64,000 nucleotides of DNA from Zeimonas sediminis (lineage in GTDB: Bacteria; Pseudomonadota; Gammaproteobacteria; Burkholderiales; Burkholderiaceae_E): the NCBI RefSeq assembly GCF_023721795.1, contig NZ_JAMQYE010000001.1:1674001-1738000 (forward strand), read 5' to 3'. Under the pieces are notes generated by a model that was given only the letters and a program-made list of their open reading frames with translations, made no database searches and was not told the origin of the DNA. Positions 42,587 through 51,503 of the stretch are shown piece after piece. The translations under genes and the position numbers were made by a program. Position 1 is the first letter of the stretch. Every line of letters begins with the position of its first letter.

Positions 42587-43543
42587 ATGCGCAAGACAGT
42601 CCTCATCACGCACGCGATTCATCCGGACGCCATGAAGCTGCTGCAGAGCGAAGCCGAGGTCCAGGTGTTGTCCGACCCGTCGCCTGCAGGCCTCCTGAAG
42701 GAAATCCCTTCCGCCGACGCGCTGCTCGTGCGCATGCCGATCGCTCCCGATGCAATCCGCGCCGGCTCCCGCCTGCGCGTCGTCGCCAGGCACGGGGTCG
42801 GCCTCGACTACATTCCCGTGGACACCTGCACTGAACTCGGCATCCCGGTCGTGTTCACGCCGGACGCCAATACCGAATCGGTGGCCGAGCACGTGGTCGG
42901 CACGATGATCGCGCTCGGTCACCACATCGCCCGTGCCGACCGGGCAGTGCGGGCGGGCCGCTGGAGCGAGCGCGACACGCTTATGGGCATCGACCTTCGC
43001 GGACGCACCATCGGCATCGTCGGTATCGGCCGGATCGGGGCACGGGTCGCGGAAATCTGCCGCCTCGCATTCGGCATGCGCGTCCTCGGTCACGACCCGC
43101 ACCTCGACGCCGAGACGATCCGGTCACGCGGCGCCGAGCCCCGCTCGCTCGGCGCCTTGCTGGCCGAATCCGACTTCGTGACCCTGCATACCCCGTCGAC
43201 CAAGGAAACCAGGCACCTCCTGGATCGGCGCGCCATCGGGGCGATGAAGCACGGCGCCTTTCTGATCAATCACGCTCGAGGCGCGCTGGTCGACACCGCC
43301 GCGCTCACCGATGCGCTGAAGAGCGGTCACCTTGCAGGCGCCGCGGTGGACGTACTCGAAGTCGAGCCGCCTCCGTCCGACCTCGAGCTGCTGTCGCTGC
43401 CCAACGTGATCGTGACGCCGCACAGCGCCGCCCTGACCGACGAGGCGATGCGGCGGATGGGATGCGACGCCGGGGAGGACATCCTGCGGGTCCTGCGCGG
43501 GGAAAAGCCGCGCGCATGCGCGAACCCGAAGGTTCTGGGCTAG
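42587..43543 (+). CDS. D-2-hydroxyacid dehydrogenase family protein
   Basis: A 318-residue NAD-dependent dehydrogenase of the D-isomer family, interconverting 2-hydroxy and 2-oxo acids. The NAD fold motif is GIVGIGRIGARVAEI, the substrate-binding Arg is in INHARGALVD, and the catalytic His in VTPHSAA; an acidic residue precedes it. Divergent from the GntR-hyu array and sharing its operator region, so probably part of the same regulon. Its stop overlaps the convergent GMC gene within CTAG. Confidence 0.9.
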   Translation: MRKTVLITHAIHPDAMKLLQSEAEVQVLSDPSPAGLLKEIPSADALLVRMPIAPDAIRAGSRLRVVARHGVGLDYIPVDTCTELGIPVVFTPDANTESVAEHVVGTMIALGHHIARADRAVRAGRWSERDTLMGIDLRGRTIGIVGIGRIGARVAEICRLAFGMRVLGHDPHLDAETIRSRGAEPRSLGALLAESDFVTLHTPSTKETRHLLDRRAIGAMKHGAFLINHARGALVDTAALTDALKSGHLAGAAVDVLEVEPPPSDLELLSLPNVIVTPHSAALTDEAMRRMGCDAGEDILRVLRGEKPRACANPKVLG

Positions 43544-45234
43544 CAGCCCGGCGACGAATCCCGGATCAGGTCCGCCGCCCTCTCCGCCACCATCATCACC
43601 GGCAGGTACATGCCGGCGCGCACGATGACCGGGAAGGACGACGCGTCGACCACCCGGAGTCCCTCGACGCCGCGCACCCGACAAGCCTCGTCGAGCACCG
43701 CCATCGGATTTTCCGCCCGGCCCATACGGCAGGTGCAGCTCACGTGATGCGAGAGCCCGGTGTGCCGGCGCACGACCTGCCGCAGCGCGGCCTCGTCGTT
43801 CGCGAGTTCCACCACATCAACGATCGAGGCGCCCAGCCCGAATCGCCGAACCGACGGGATGTCCAGCAGGCACCTGGCGAGCCATGCCCGCCACCAGTTG
43901 GCGGCGGAACGGCGCGCCAGGCGACGCACCATTTTCCCGTCGGGCAGGAAGACCTGATTGCGCTCACGCGCCACCTCCGGGTCGGCCAGCACGTCGAGCG
44001 CGAAGCGCAATCCCGTCACCATCCGCTCGAAATCGCGCGGATCGTCGAGCAGCCCGAAGCGGATGCGCGGCATACCTGCCGGATCCGCGTCGTCGAGCTC
44101 CACGCTGCCGCGAGACAGCGGCTGGTAGAGCGCGACGCCCACCGCCCCGATGCGCTCGCCCAGCGGATGCCAGGCGGCCTTGCTGATCGAGACCAGCCCC
44201 ATGTCGTGCGGCGCGCAGCCGGCCAGCCCCGACGAGAAGCGCAGGCAGTTCTGGCCGAGATCGCGCTGGCGCCGCGACTGCGCGCTCGATGCCGGCAGAT
44301 GCACGGCGAGCTCGATCTTCGGGTGATTCTGCAGGCCCTGCCCGACGCCCGGAAGGTCGTGCACGACCGCGATGCCCATGGCCTGCAGGCGACGCCCCGG
44401 GCCGATGCCGGAACGCATCAGCAGCGCCGGGCTGAAGATTCCCCCGCAGGACACGATCGTTTCGCGAGCGCGCACGGTCGACACGCCGGACGCGTTCCGC
44501 GCCACCACGCCCCCGACACGGCGACCGTCGACGAGCAGCCGCTCGACCAGGGTGTCCGGAAGGATGCTCAGGTTCGGGCGGCGCCGCACCGCCTCGGTCA
44601 GGTAGGCGCTCGACGCCGACACCCGACGGTCGGGCAGGTTGGTCATCGGCAGCGCGCTCAGGCCGTCGCCGAAGTCGCCGTTGTAGTCGTCGATCCGAGG
44701 GTGCCCGCGGCGCAGCAGCGCGGCCCCGACCGCGCGGCTGAACGGCGCCCACTCCCGCTCCGGGTTGCGCCGGACCGCGACCGGACCCGCGTCGCCGTGG
44801 AGCGGTCCGTCGAAGTCGAGGTCCGTTTCGAGCTTCCTGAAGTACGGGAGGACGTCGCGCCATCCCCAGCCCGCCGCGCCCTGCTCGACCCAGGCGTCGT
44901 AGTCGCCGGGCTGGCCCCGGAATGCGATCGAACCGTTGATGTTGGTGCCGCCGCCCACGCCGAATCCCTGCAGGAAGTGCCGGGCGGCGCGCGGCTGGCC
45001 GTTGCCCGGATCGGCGCAAACCTCGGCCACCAGCGCCGGCCACGAGAAGGTCGGATTGCCGAAGGACACCGGCAGCGGATCGCGGATGTCCGGGTGCTCG
45101 CGGCCGGCCGGCGCATCGGGTCCGGCCTCGATCAGCAGCACCTTCGACTCGGGGTCCTCCGACAGCCGGCTCGCCAGCACGCAGCCGGCAGCGCCAGCGC
45201 CCACCACGACGAAGTCCCAGACGATGTCGCTCAT
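43540..45234 (-). CDS. GMC family FAD-dependent oxidoreductase
   Basis: A 564-residue flavoenzyme of the glucose-methanol-choline oxidoreductase family. FAD motif VVGAGAAGCVLASRLSED, the GMC block GVGGGTNINGSIAFRGQPGD, ETIVSCGGIFSPALLMRSGI and a C-terminal active-site region SHHVSCTCRMG (His-His variant) are present. It oxidises an alcohol group, reducing oxygen or a dye/cytochrome. Last gene of a three-gene minus-strand operon after the transthyretin-like protein (10 bases). Substrate unknown. Confidence 0.92.
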   Translation of the reverse strand: MSDIVWDFVVVGAGAAGCVLASRLSEDPESKVLLIEAGPDAPAGREHPDIRDPLPVSFGNPTFSWPALVAEVCADPGNGQPRAARHFLQGFGVGGGTNINGSIAFRGQPGDYDAWVEQGAAGWGWRDVLPYFRKLETDLDFDGPLHGDAGPVAVRRNPEREWAPFSRAVGAALLRRGHPRIDDYNGDFGDGLSALPMTNLPDRRVSASSAYLTEAVRRRPNLSILPDTLVERLLVDGRRVGGVVARNASGVSTVRARETIVSCGGIFSPALLMRSGIGPGRRLQAMGIAVVHDLPGVGQGLQNHPKIELAVHLPASSAQSRRQRDLGQNCLRFSSGLAGCAPHDMGLVSISKAAWHPLGERIGAVGVALYQPLSRGSVELDDADPAGMPRIRFGLLDDPRDFERMVTGLRFALDVLADPEVARERNQVFLPDGKMVRRLARRSAANWWRAWLARCLLDIPSVRRFGLGASIVDVVELANDEAALRQVVRRHTGLSHHVSCTCRMGRAENPMAVLDEACRVRGVEGLRVVDASSFPVIVRAGMYLPVMMVAERAADLIRDSSPGC

Positions 45235-45244
45235 CGGGGCAGCG

Positions 45245-45610
45245 TCAGAGTCCCGGCGCGATCGCCAGCACCGAGCAGCTCGCGGGCGTGATGCTGATCG
45301 GGAAGTGGTAGCGCGCGTCGGGGTCGGGCATCGCGAATCGCACGACCAGCGCCCGCATCACCGACGGCGCATCCGGAATCGGCCCCTGGCGCGCCAGGAA
45401 TGCCGCGGTGGCGAACGCCAGTTCGTACTCGGCCTCGCGGTGCCCGGCGGCGACGCTCACGGTCTCGCTCAGGCGTCCGCCCTCGTCGGTGACGGTGCGG
45501 AACAGCGTGACGGCCTCCCCGGAAGGCAGGATCCGTCGCAGGACGACCTCGAGCCCGCCGGCGTGCCCGCCGCGCACCGCGTCGAGCGCATGACTTGAAA
45601 TGACGGCCAT
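45245..45610 (-). CDS. Transthyretin-like / hydroxyisourate hydrolase-related protein, divergent
   Basis: A 121-residue protein resembling the HIUase/transthyretin fold. ISSHALDAVRGGHAGGLEVV parallels the THVLDT...G.PA opening with its catalytic His, TDEGGR carries the conserved Arg, and PDARYHFPISIT matches the YHVPLLLSP block. The C-terminal YRGS tetrapeptide of true HIUases is absent; the end reads SCSVLAIAPGL. It therefore may not hydrolyse hydroxyisourate. Located between the TPP enzyme and GMC oxidoreductase in one operon, away from any purine genes. Confidence 0.68.
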   Translation of the reverse strand: MAVISSHALDAVRGGHAGGLEVVLRRILPSGEAVTLFRTVTDEGGRLSETVSVAAGHREAEYELAFATAAFLARQGPIPDAPSVMRALVVRFAMPDPDARYHFPISITPASCSVLAIAPGL

Positions 45611-45618
45611 GGCGTGCC

Positions 45619-47349
45619 TCACTCGATCGACGACTTGTCGCGCTTGCTGGTGACCGCGCCGATGATCGGCGTGATCACCCCCTTGGCCTTCACGTTCACG
45701 CAGGCAGGCTTTCCGCTCGCGAGCGCGCGCTCGATCGCGGGCCTCAGGTCCTCGAGCCGCTCGACGAGTTCGCCGTGCCCGCCCATCCCCTGCACCATGC
45801 TGTGGAAGGGGATGTCCCGGAAGTCGGTCGCGTAGTGCGAGCCGTCGGGGAACAGGCGCTCCTGCTGCTGCGAGATGCAGTCGAGCCCGCCGTTGTTGTC
45901 GATCACGACCACGATTGGCAGCCTCTCCTGGAACGCCAGCTCGAGCGACATGCCGCCGCACATGAAGGCGCCGTCGCCGCTGACCAGAACGACCCGCGCC
46001 TCCTGTTGCGTGTTCTTCACCGCCAGCGCCATCGACACGCCGACCCCCAGGATGCTGAAGCTGCCGGGGTGCAGGATTCCCGCCAGCCGCTTGCCCTGCG
46101 CCCCGTGGACCTTCACACCGATCTCGGCCCAGAAGTGGGTGTTGCCACCGTCGTAGACCAGCCAGTCCTTCTCGCCGAGGACCGACTGCACCGCCAGCGA
46201 CAGCTGCAGCGGATGGATCCGGCCGTCGTCGCGGCTGTCGAGGTCCAGCTCCACGAGCGTCTTCTCGACCCACTCGTCGCGCCATCGCCGGTTCTGGTCG
46301 AGCCACTCGGTGCCGAGCGACCACCGCCCCCGCGACTTCAGGCCGGCGAGCGCCTCGAGGAAGGCGGCCGGATCGCTCAGCAGGGCTTCGTCGGCCGAGC
46401 GGTTGTACTCGAGCTCCTCGTGCGAGCCGTTCACGCACACCAGCTTCGTGGACTTCGGGAACAGCCCCGTGTTGCCGAAGTCCATCTGGTTGTCCAGCCG
46501 TCCTCCGACCAGGATCGCCACGTCGCAGGCCTGCAGGGCCGGCGCGGAAGGCGGGTACTGGTGGACGTCGGCCAGGCCCATGTACGCGCTCGCGTTCTCC
46601 GGGATCATCTTGCGGTGGCCCGGCATGTTCAGGATCGGAATGTTCAGCTCGCGGCCGGCGGCCTCGAGCAGGGACTCGGCGCCCGACCACCACACGCCGT
46701 GGCCGCCGATCAGGACCGGCCGCTTCGCACCGGCGATCAGCGCGAGCAGCGACTCGAGCCTCGCGGGCTCCGGCCAGGCACGGGGCACGGGCCTGGCGCC
46801 GCGGTCGAACGGACGCTCCTCGCGCCCGGCGTCCTCGGCGAACGACGAGAACATCACGTCGACCGGCACGCTCAGATGCACCGGCCCCGGATAGCCGCTC
46901 AGGGCGATCTGCCACGCCCGGTCGACGAACTCGCCGATGCGGTTGCCGTCGTCGACGCTCGCGCTGTACTTGGTGAAGGGCAGGGCCATGGCCACCGTGT
47001 CCACTTCCTTGAAGCCGCCTGCGCCGCGGCGCCGGAACGTGCTCGCCGAGGTCACGAAGATCACCGGCACGCGCTCGCCCCAGGCCTCCATCATCGCGCC
47101 GGCCGTGTTGGGGCTCTCGGGGCCCGCCAGGCAGACCGCCGGCTTGCGCGTGATGCGGGTGTGGGCGTCCGCCAGGAAACCGGCGACCTGCTCGTGCGGG
47201 CAGTTGACGACGCGCATCCCGCACTCCTTGAAGCCCTCGAGCGCGGGATTGCAGAAGCCTCCCGACAGCGTGAAGACGTGCTCGACCCCCTTCTCGCACA
47301 GCGCGCGGGCGAGCAGCTTGCCCCCCCTGATCTTTCTTTGCTCGGACAC
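45619..47349 (-). CDS. Thiamine pyrophosphate-dependent enzyme, acetolactate synthase-like
   Basis: A 576-residue three-domain TPP enzyme. The activating Glu53 is in NCPHEQVAGFLADA; the cofactor motif is GDGAFMCGGMSLELAF ending VVVIDNNGG. The presence of the Glu excludes glyoxylate carboligase, which lacks it. Could be an acetolactate-synthase-like carboligase or a 2-oxoacid decarboxylase. Start is a GTG at 47349 with GGAGGGGAGCCG. First gene of the TPP-transthyretin-like-GMC operon; divergent from a Bug receptor, so the pair may form an uptake and catabolic unit for an oxo or hydroxy acid. Confidence 0.88.
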   Translation of the reverse strand: MSEQRKIRGGKLLARALCEKGVEHVFTLSGGFCNPALEGFKECGMRVVNCPHEQVAGFLADAHTRITRKPAVCLAGPESPNTAGAMMEAWGERVPVIFVTSASTFRRRGAGGFKEVDTVAMALPFTKYSASVDDGNRIGEFVDRAWQIALSGYPGPVHLSVPVDVMFSSFAEDAGREERPFDRGARPVPRAWPEPARLESLLALIAGAKRPVLIGGHGVWWSGAESLLEAAGRELNIPILNMPGHRKMIPENASAYMGLADVHQYPPSAPALQACDVAILVGGRLDNQMDFGNTGLFPKSTKLVCVNGSHEELEYNRSADEALLSDPAAFLEALAGLKSRGRWSLGTEWLDQNRRWRDEWVEKTLVELDLDSRDDGRIHPLQLSLAVQSVLGEKDWLVYDGGNTHFWAEIGVKVHGAQGKRLAGILHPGSFSILGVGVSMALAVKNTQQEARVVLVSGDGAFMCGGMSLELAFQERLPIVVVIDNNGGLDCISQQQERLFPDGSHYATDFRDIPFHSMVQGMGGHGELVERLEDLRPAIERALASGKPACVNVKAKGVITPIIGAVTSKRDKSSIE

Positions 47350-47555
47350 CGGCTCCCCTCCGTTGCGATCGATCGGCGGAACCGGCAGGCGCACTGCCCG
47401 CCGATCCGCTGGCCATTGTTCGCAAGGCCATGGCCGGCCGCCATCGCCGATCGGCCCGAAGTGTCCAAACCCTGACAGAGTCGCCGCGCTTCGCCGATCG
47501 GCCGCGGCCCGGCTCGCGCATAGTGAAGCCTCCCAAGCAGAACGCAGGAGACAGC

Positions 47556-48575
47556 ATGAAACGCCCCATCTCCCCTCGCCGGAGCCGCGCGCGGCCCGAC
47601 CTCTCGCGGCGCAGCCTGCTGGTGGCCGGCGCCGCCGGCCTGTCAGGGTTGCCGAGCGCGTGGGCCGCCGGCCAGCCGGACTTCCCGAGCAAGCCGGTGA
47701 ACGTGATCGTGCCCTTCACGCCAGGCGGCGGCGCGGACATCGACGTGCGCCTGCTGACCCCGGGCATGGGCAAGTCGCTCGGGCAGCCGATCGTGGTGGA
47801 GAACGTCAGCGGCGCCGGCGGGACGATCGGCGTCCACAAGGGCACGCGCGCGCCCGCGGACGGCCACACGCTGTTCTACGGCTCGCCGAGCGAGACCGTG
47901 CTGATGCCGATGATCAAGCCGGAGCTGCCGTACCGGACCGAGGACCTGCTCGCGGTCGCGCTGTCGGGCTTCACGCCACTGGCCTTCTTCACCCGCCCAG
48001 ACCATCCGGCGCGGGACATGGACCAGCTCGTCGACTACGCGGGACGCAACCCGGGCAAGGTCACCTTCGGCACCTCGGGCATCGGGTCCTTCCAGCACCT
48101 AGCCACCGAGCTGGTCAAGAGCAGGACGGGCACCTTCATGCTGCACATTCCCTACCGCGGCGGCGCGGGGGTGGTCGCCGACGTGATGGGCGGGCAGCTG
48201 GACTTCGGCGTGGTGGTCGTGCCGGTCGTTGCAGGACTGTCAGCGCAGGGGCGGGTCAAGGTGCTGGGCGTCTCGTCGCCCGAGCGCTCGGCGGTCGTGC
48301 CGAACGCGCCGGCCTTTGGGGAGAGCAAGGCCCTCGCGGGCCTGGACCTGCAGACCTGGGGCATGTTCTTCGCGCCCAAGGGCGTGCCGGAGCCGGCGCT
48401 GCGCCGGCTCAACGCCGCGATCGCGGCAGCGGCCCAGGCGCCCGCAGTGATCGAGCAGCGCAGGAAGATGGGCACCGTGGCGGCAAGGCCGATGGACCCC
48501 GAGCAGGCGCAGGCCTTCCTGCTGGCCCAGCGGGACCTGTACCGGCCGGTCGTCGGCCGCATCAAGTTCGAATGA
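47556..48575 (+). CDS. Bug/TctC-family solute-binding receptor
   Basis: A 339-residue receptor. The leader RPDLSRRSLLVAGAAGL has a twin-arginine-like motif, and the mature part starts FPSKPVNVIVPFTPGGGADI. HIPYRGGAGVVADVMGGQL is the family block. The ATG at 47556 has AGGAGACAGC. No tctA/tctB genes nearby. Divergent from the TPP-enzyme operon across a 206-base gap, which should contain both promoters. Confidence 0.9.
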   Translation: MKRPISPRRSRARPDLSRRSLLVAGAAGLSGLPSAWAAGQPDFPSKPVNVIVPFTPGGGADIDVRLLTPGMGKSLGQPIVVENVSGAGGTIGVHKGTRAPADGHTLFYGSPSETVLMPMIKPELPYRTEDLLAVALSGFTPLAFFTRPDHPARDMDQLVDYAGRNPGKVTFGTSGIGSFQHLATELVKSRTGTFMLHIPYRGGAGVVADVMGGQLDFGVVVVPVVAGLSAQGRVKVLGVSSPERSAVVPNAPAFGESKALAGLDLQTWGMFFAPKGVPEPALRRLNAAIAAAAQAPAVIEQRRKMGTVAARPMDPEQAQAFLLAQRDLYRPVVGRIKFE

Positions 48576-48614
48576 GGCAACGCCCCGGCGCCCGCGAGGG
48601 CGAGGCCGCGCGGC

Positions 48615-49334
48615 TCAGCCGTTCGCGCAGGCCTTCAGGGCGTCCAGGTCCGTGATCGTGATCCGCGAGTAGGACATCCTGATGCAGTCGCGCGCCTGCA
48701 GTTCACCGATCGCCGCGTTGGCCCGCTGCCTGCTGATGCCAAGCATGTCGGCCAGGTCGGCCTGCGAGATCCTGACGTCGAGCAGCACCTCGCTCGCGCG
48801 CGGCAGGCCGTAGAGTCCGGTCCAGCTCAGCAGCAGCCTGGCCAGCCGCGCCTCGACCGGCAGCGAAGGGTCGGCGGCCAGGCGGTCGTAGAGAACGCGG
48901 CTTCGGAACGCGAGCTGGCTCTCGCAGGCGCGCACGATCTCGGGGTGCCGGGCCCGCATGGTCATCACCACGGCGCGCGGGATCATCATCACCCTGCAGG
49001 CCTCGCGCGCCTTCAGGTCGGTGACGTGGCCGCCGCCGTCGAGCAGCCCGATGAAGCCCACCAGGTCGCCCACCTGCAGGTAGCTCACCAGCAGCCGATT
49101 GCCGTCGTGGCGCGTGATGCTCGACTCGAGCGAGCCCTCGATCAGGATGCCGAGCGCGTCGAACGAGCCGCCCCGCCGGGTCAGGTACTCGCCCTTGTCC
49201 AGCGTTCGCACCTGGCCGGCCTCGATCAGCGCGTCGAGCACGCCGGGCGGACAGTCCCGGAAACCCAGCGCGCGGCCGAGCAGGGCGCGCGACAGGGTGA
49301 TCAGCGAAGAAGAAGATTCGCTCGGGGCCGCCAT
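48615..49334 (-). CDS. Crp/Fnr-family transcriptional regulator
   Basis: A 239-residue regulator. The N-terminal cyclic-nucleotide-binding-type barrel has KGEYLTRRGGSFDALGILIE and LQVGDLVGFIGLLDGGGHVT; the C-terminal helix-turn-helix is ISQADLADMLGISRQRANAA. No Cys cluster for an iron-sulfur site, so not an FNR oxygen sensor. Effector unknown. It converges with the Bug receptor gene and may respond to the catabolic state. Confidence 0.9.
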   Translation of the reverse strand: MAAPSESSSSLITLSRALLGRALGFRDCPPGVLDALIEAGQVRTLDKGEYLTRRGGSFDALGILIEGSLESSITRHDGNRLLVSYLQVGDLVGFIGLLDGGGHVTDLKAREACRVMMIPRAVVMTMRARHPEIVRACESQLAFRSRVLYDRLAADPSLPVEARLARLLLSWTGLYGLPRASEVLLDVRISQADLADMLGISRQRANAAIGELQARDCIRMSYSRITITDLDALKACANG

Positions 49335-49362
49335 GGAGCGGCAGTGTACAGCGCGGGTAGCA

Positions 49363-49893
49363 CTAGCCGATGTCCTTGGTGAAGTAGTGCAGGTAGGGCC
49401 GGAGCATCGGTTGATCGATGTACGTCGTCGTTTCGATCGGCCCCTTCACCTCAACGAAGCCGAGCTTCGGATAGAGGCTGCGCATCTCGACATTGGGCGT
49501 CAGCGTATCCGCGACCAAGCGCTTCAGGCCCATCTTCCGCGCCGCTGCCTCGCGAGCCTCGATCAGGCGACGGCCGGTGCCGGTGCCCCGCGCGAGGTCG
49601 GTCACGAAGACCCGCTTCAACTCCCCCGTGTCCTGGTCGAGACGCTTCAGCATCCCGCAGCCGACGATCCGGCCGGCGTCGTCGCGCGCCACGACCAGAC
49701 AGCCATTCGGGGGCAGATAGTCGCTCGAATTCGCCCAGAACTCCGCGAGAGCGCTTTGCGGCGCGGCAAGATCGATCTCGAAACCCATGGCCCGCATCCG
49801 CTGGACGATGAGTTCGTAGTACTGGGCCAGGATGTCGTTGAGCTCATCTCTTGGCGGCAGGCGGTCGCACAAGACGATGTCGATGTTCTTCAT
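49363..49893 (-). CDS. GNAT family N-acetyltransferase
   Basis: A 176-residue acetyl-CoA-dependent acetyltransferase. The acetyl-CoA loop is VTDLARGTGTGRRLIEAREA and the C-terminal block is YPKLGFVEV. Substrate unknown. ATG at 49893 preceded by GAAAGGAGCGGGAAACG. It stands alone, 28 bases from the Crp/Fnr start. Confidence 0.87.
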   Translation of the reverse strand: MKNIDIVLCDRLPPRDELNDILAQYYELIVQRMRAMGFEIDLAAPQSALAEFWANSSDYLPPNGCLVVARDDAGRIVGCGMLKRLDQDTGELKRVFVTDLARGTGTGRRLIEAREAAARKMGLKRLVADTLTPNVEMRSLYPKLGFVEVKGPIETTTYIDQPMLRPYLHYFTKDIG

Positions 49894-50021
49894 CGTTTCC
49901 CGCTCCTTTCGACATTGGGTTGACGGGCACATCCGAGTCGGTGTGAGCAGGCGGTCGTCAGGCTCCCTGGCTGTTGACTGCCGGCAGCGGAGGTCATCCG
50001 ACGACTGTCAGTGCAGGGCCG

Positions 50022-50471
50022 TCACGGTTTTTCGATTTGCCCACCGAGAGCGGCGAACGCAGTGCCGATGCGGTTGATTTCCCCCAATGCGCGACGGTGG
50101 GTGGCCACATTTTCAGAGTCCCAGCCGAAGCCGCCGAACCTGCACCAGGTCCAGGTGCTTTCGGCGACGGTGAAATTCACCGATCGGTAGCGGCCGCCCG
50201 TACCGGTGACGAGAAGCCTCAGCTTGCCATAGGGAAAGGTCTGGCCGTTGCGGAGCGTCATCGAACCGTTGTTGATTGCGCCGCACCTCTCTCCTGCGTC
50301 CACAGGCGTCGCGACCAGCCCGGCAGGCGCCTTCCAGTTCTGCAGAAAGGACAAGGCCACTTCAGTCGGCATTTCACCGATCGCACTCGTGTCCGGTCTG
50401 ACGGGGAGTGTGGGGTCACACCCAGCGAGCAGGCTGCAAAACAGGGCGGCGGTGGCAATCGTATGTTTCAT
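50022..50471 (-). CDS. Putative lipoprotein, unknown function
   Basis: A 149-residue exported protein. The leader MKHTIATAALFCSLLAGC is a clear lipoprotein signal with Cys18. The mature part (CDPTLPVRPDTSAIGEMP) contains two more Cys and is Trp-rich near WTWCRFGGFGW. No domain recognised. It is the last of four same-strand genes encoding exported proteins and is separated from the next by 134 bases. Confidence 0.72.
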   Translation of the reverse strand: MKHTIATAALFCSLLAGCDPTLPVRPDTSAIGEMPTEVALSFLQNWKAPAGLVATPVDAGERCGAINNGSMTLRNGQTFPYGKLRLLVTGTGGRYRSVNFTVAESTWTWCRFGGFGWDSENVATHRRALGEINRIGTAFAALGGQIEKP

Positions 50472-50605
50472 GGCTGAGTCTTCGAGTTTCTCGCGGGTGA
50501 AGGCACGCTGGTGATGGGCGTGGAGAGCAAGACGACGGTTGCGGCCCGACATGTCCTTTCGAGGGGTATCGTCGCATTCCAGTCTCCGGCAAGGCCATGC
50601 ATCCA

Positions 50606-51400
50606 TCAACCCCGAGGGCCGCCGGCCTGCGGCACGCGTTGCGGCTCGAGATACCGGCGGCAGTCGTCACCTTCATTGCTCTTGGCGGCGCAGCGTTGCC
50701 GGTTTTCGCGTTCGATTTCGTCAGCGTGCTGCCGGAGCTTGCCTTTCATCTGTGGAACGGCGCCCGCTTCCGGCATGGTCCCGGGGAATCCTGAACACAG
50801 TCGTCGCACCAGAAGGGCGGGAGGCTGTCCGTCAGGCTTCCTCTCGAAAGCGCGATATTCCTCGCGCGGAATCTGCACGGCACCGTCTTGCAACTGAAGC
50901 ACCGCAACGCGCTCGTTCTCCCCCTTCAGCTGCCAGTCGAAATCGATGTTGCGCCCATCGGCACACTGTGCGCGACCGCGCCGCGGCCCCTGGCCTTCAA
51001 TGCCGCTGCCGTCGGATGGGCAACGATAGCTGCCATCCGGACCGAATTCGATGCGCGTATACGGGCCCGTGCAGGCGCCAAGGTCGATGTCGACATTATC
51101 CGGAACGGTATAACTGTTGACGTAACGCTCTCCTGGAGAAAAGTGCCTCCCCTGGCGGAAATGCTTGGGCGGCTTGCAGGGATAGGCCGTCCCGCCGCGG
51201 TGACACCAGAAGACATAAGTGCGCACCGCGCAGTTGTTCACCAGGACCTTGCGTGTCTTGCCTTGCCGGGCAGGATCGCTTTCGGAGACGAGCCGTATGC
51301 AATCCTTCATGTCGCCGGCGAATGCGTCCGAAGACGTCGCCGCATATACAGTCGCCAATGTCATCAGGGCCAACAGGGCAGTCGATACGCTGCGGTTCAT
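50606..51400 (-). CDS. Exported Cys-rich protein, unknown function
   Basis: A 264-residue protein with a signal peptide (residues 1-29, ending SSDAFAGD). The mature part opens MKDCIRLVSESDPARQGKTR and has several Cys (including NNCAVRTYVFWCHRGGTAYPCK) that could form disulfides. The C-terminal third is charged and helix-prone. No domain recognised. The ATG at 51400 was chosen for the signal peptide. Third gene of the exported-protein series. Confidence 0.7.
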   Translation of the reverse strand: MNRSVSTALLALMTLATVYAATSSDAFAGDMKDCIRLVSESDPARQGKTRKVLVNNCAVRTYVFWCHRGGTAYPCKPPKHFRQGRHFSPGERYVNSYTVPDNVDIDLGACTGPYTRIEFGPDGSYRCPSDGSGIEGQGPRRGRAQCADGRNIDFDWQLKGENERVAVLQLQDGAVQIPREEYRAFERKPDGQPPALLVRRLCSGFPGTMPEAGAVPQMKGKLRQHADEIERENRQRCAAKSNEGDDCRRYLEPQRVPQAGGPRG

Positions 51401-51503
51401 GGCGCGGCGCCGGCTTGAGCGGTGCGTGGATGGAGCAGACGAAGGCATTTGATGATGATATCCACGCAAGACAATGTTTCTCTTGCGGCAGAAGATAGAC
51501 GGC

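Noticed and set aside
45619-47349. Glyoxylate carboligase (Gcl) as the identity of the TPP enzyme, suggested by the HIUase-like neighbour
   Set aside because: The activating Glu53 is present, whereas glyoxylate carboligase lacks it, and no hydroxypyruvate isomerase or tartronate semialdehyde reductase genes are adjacent.
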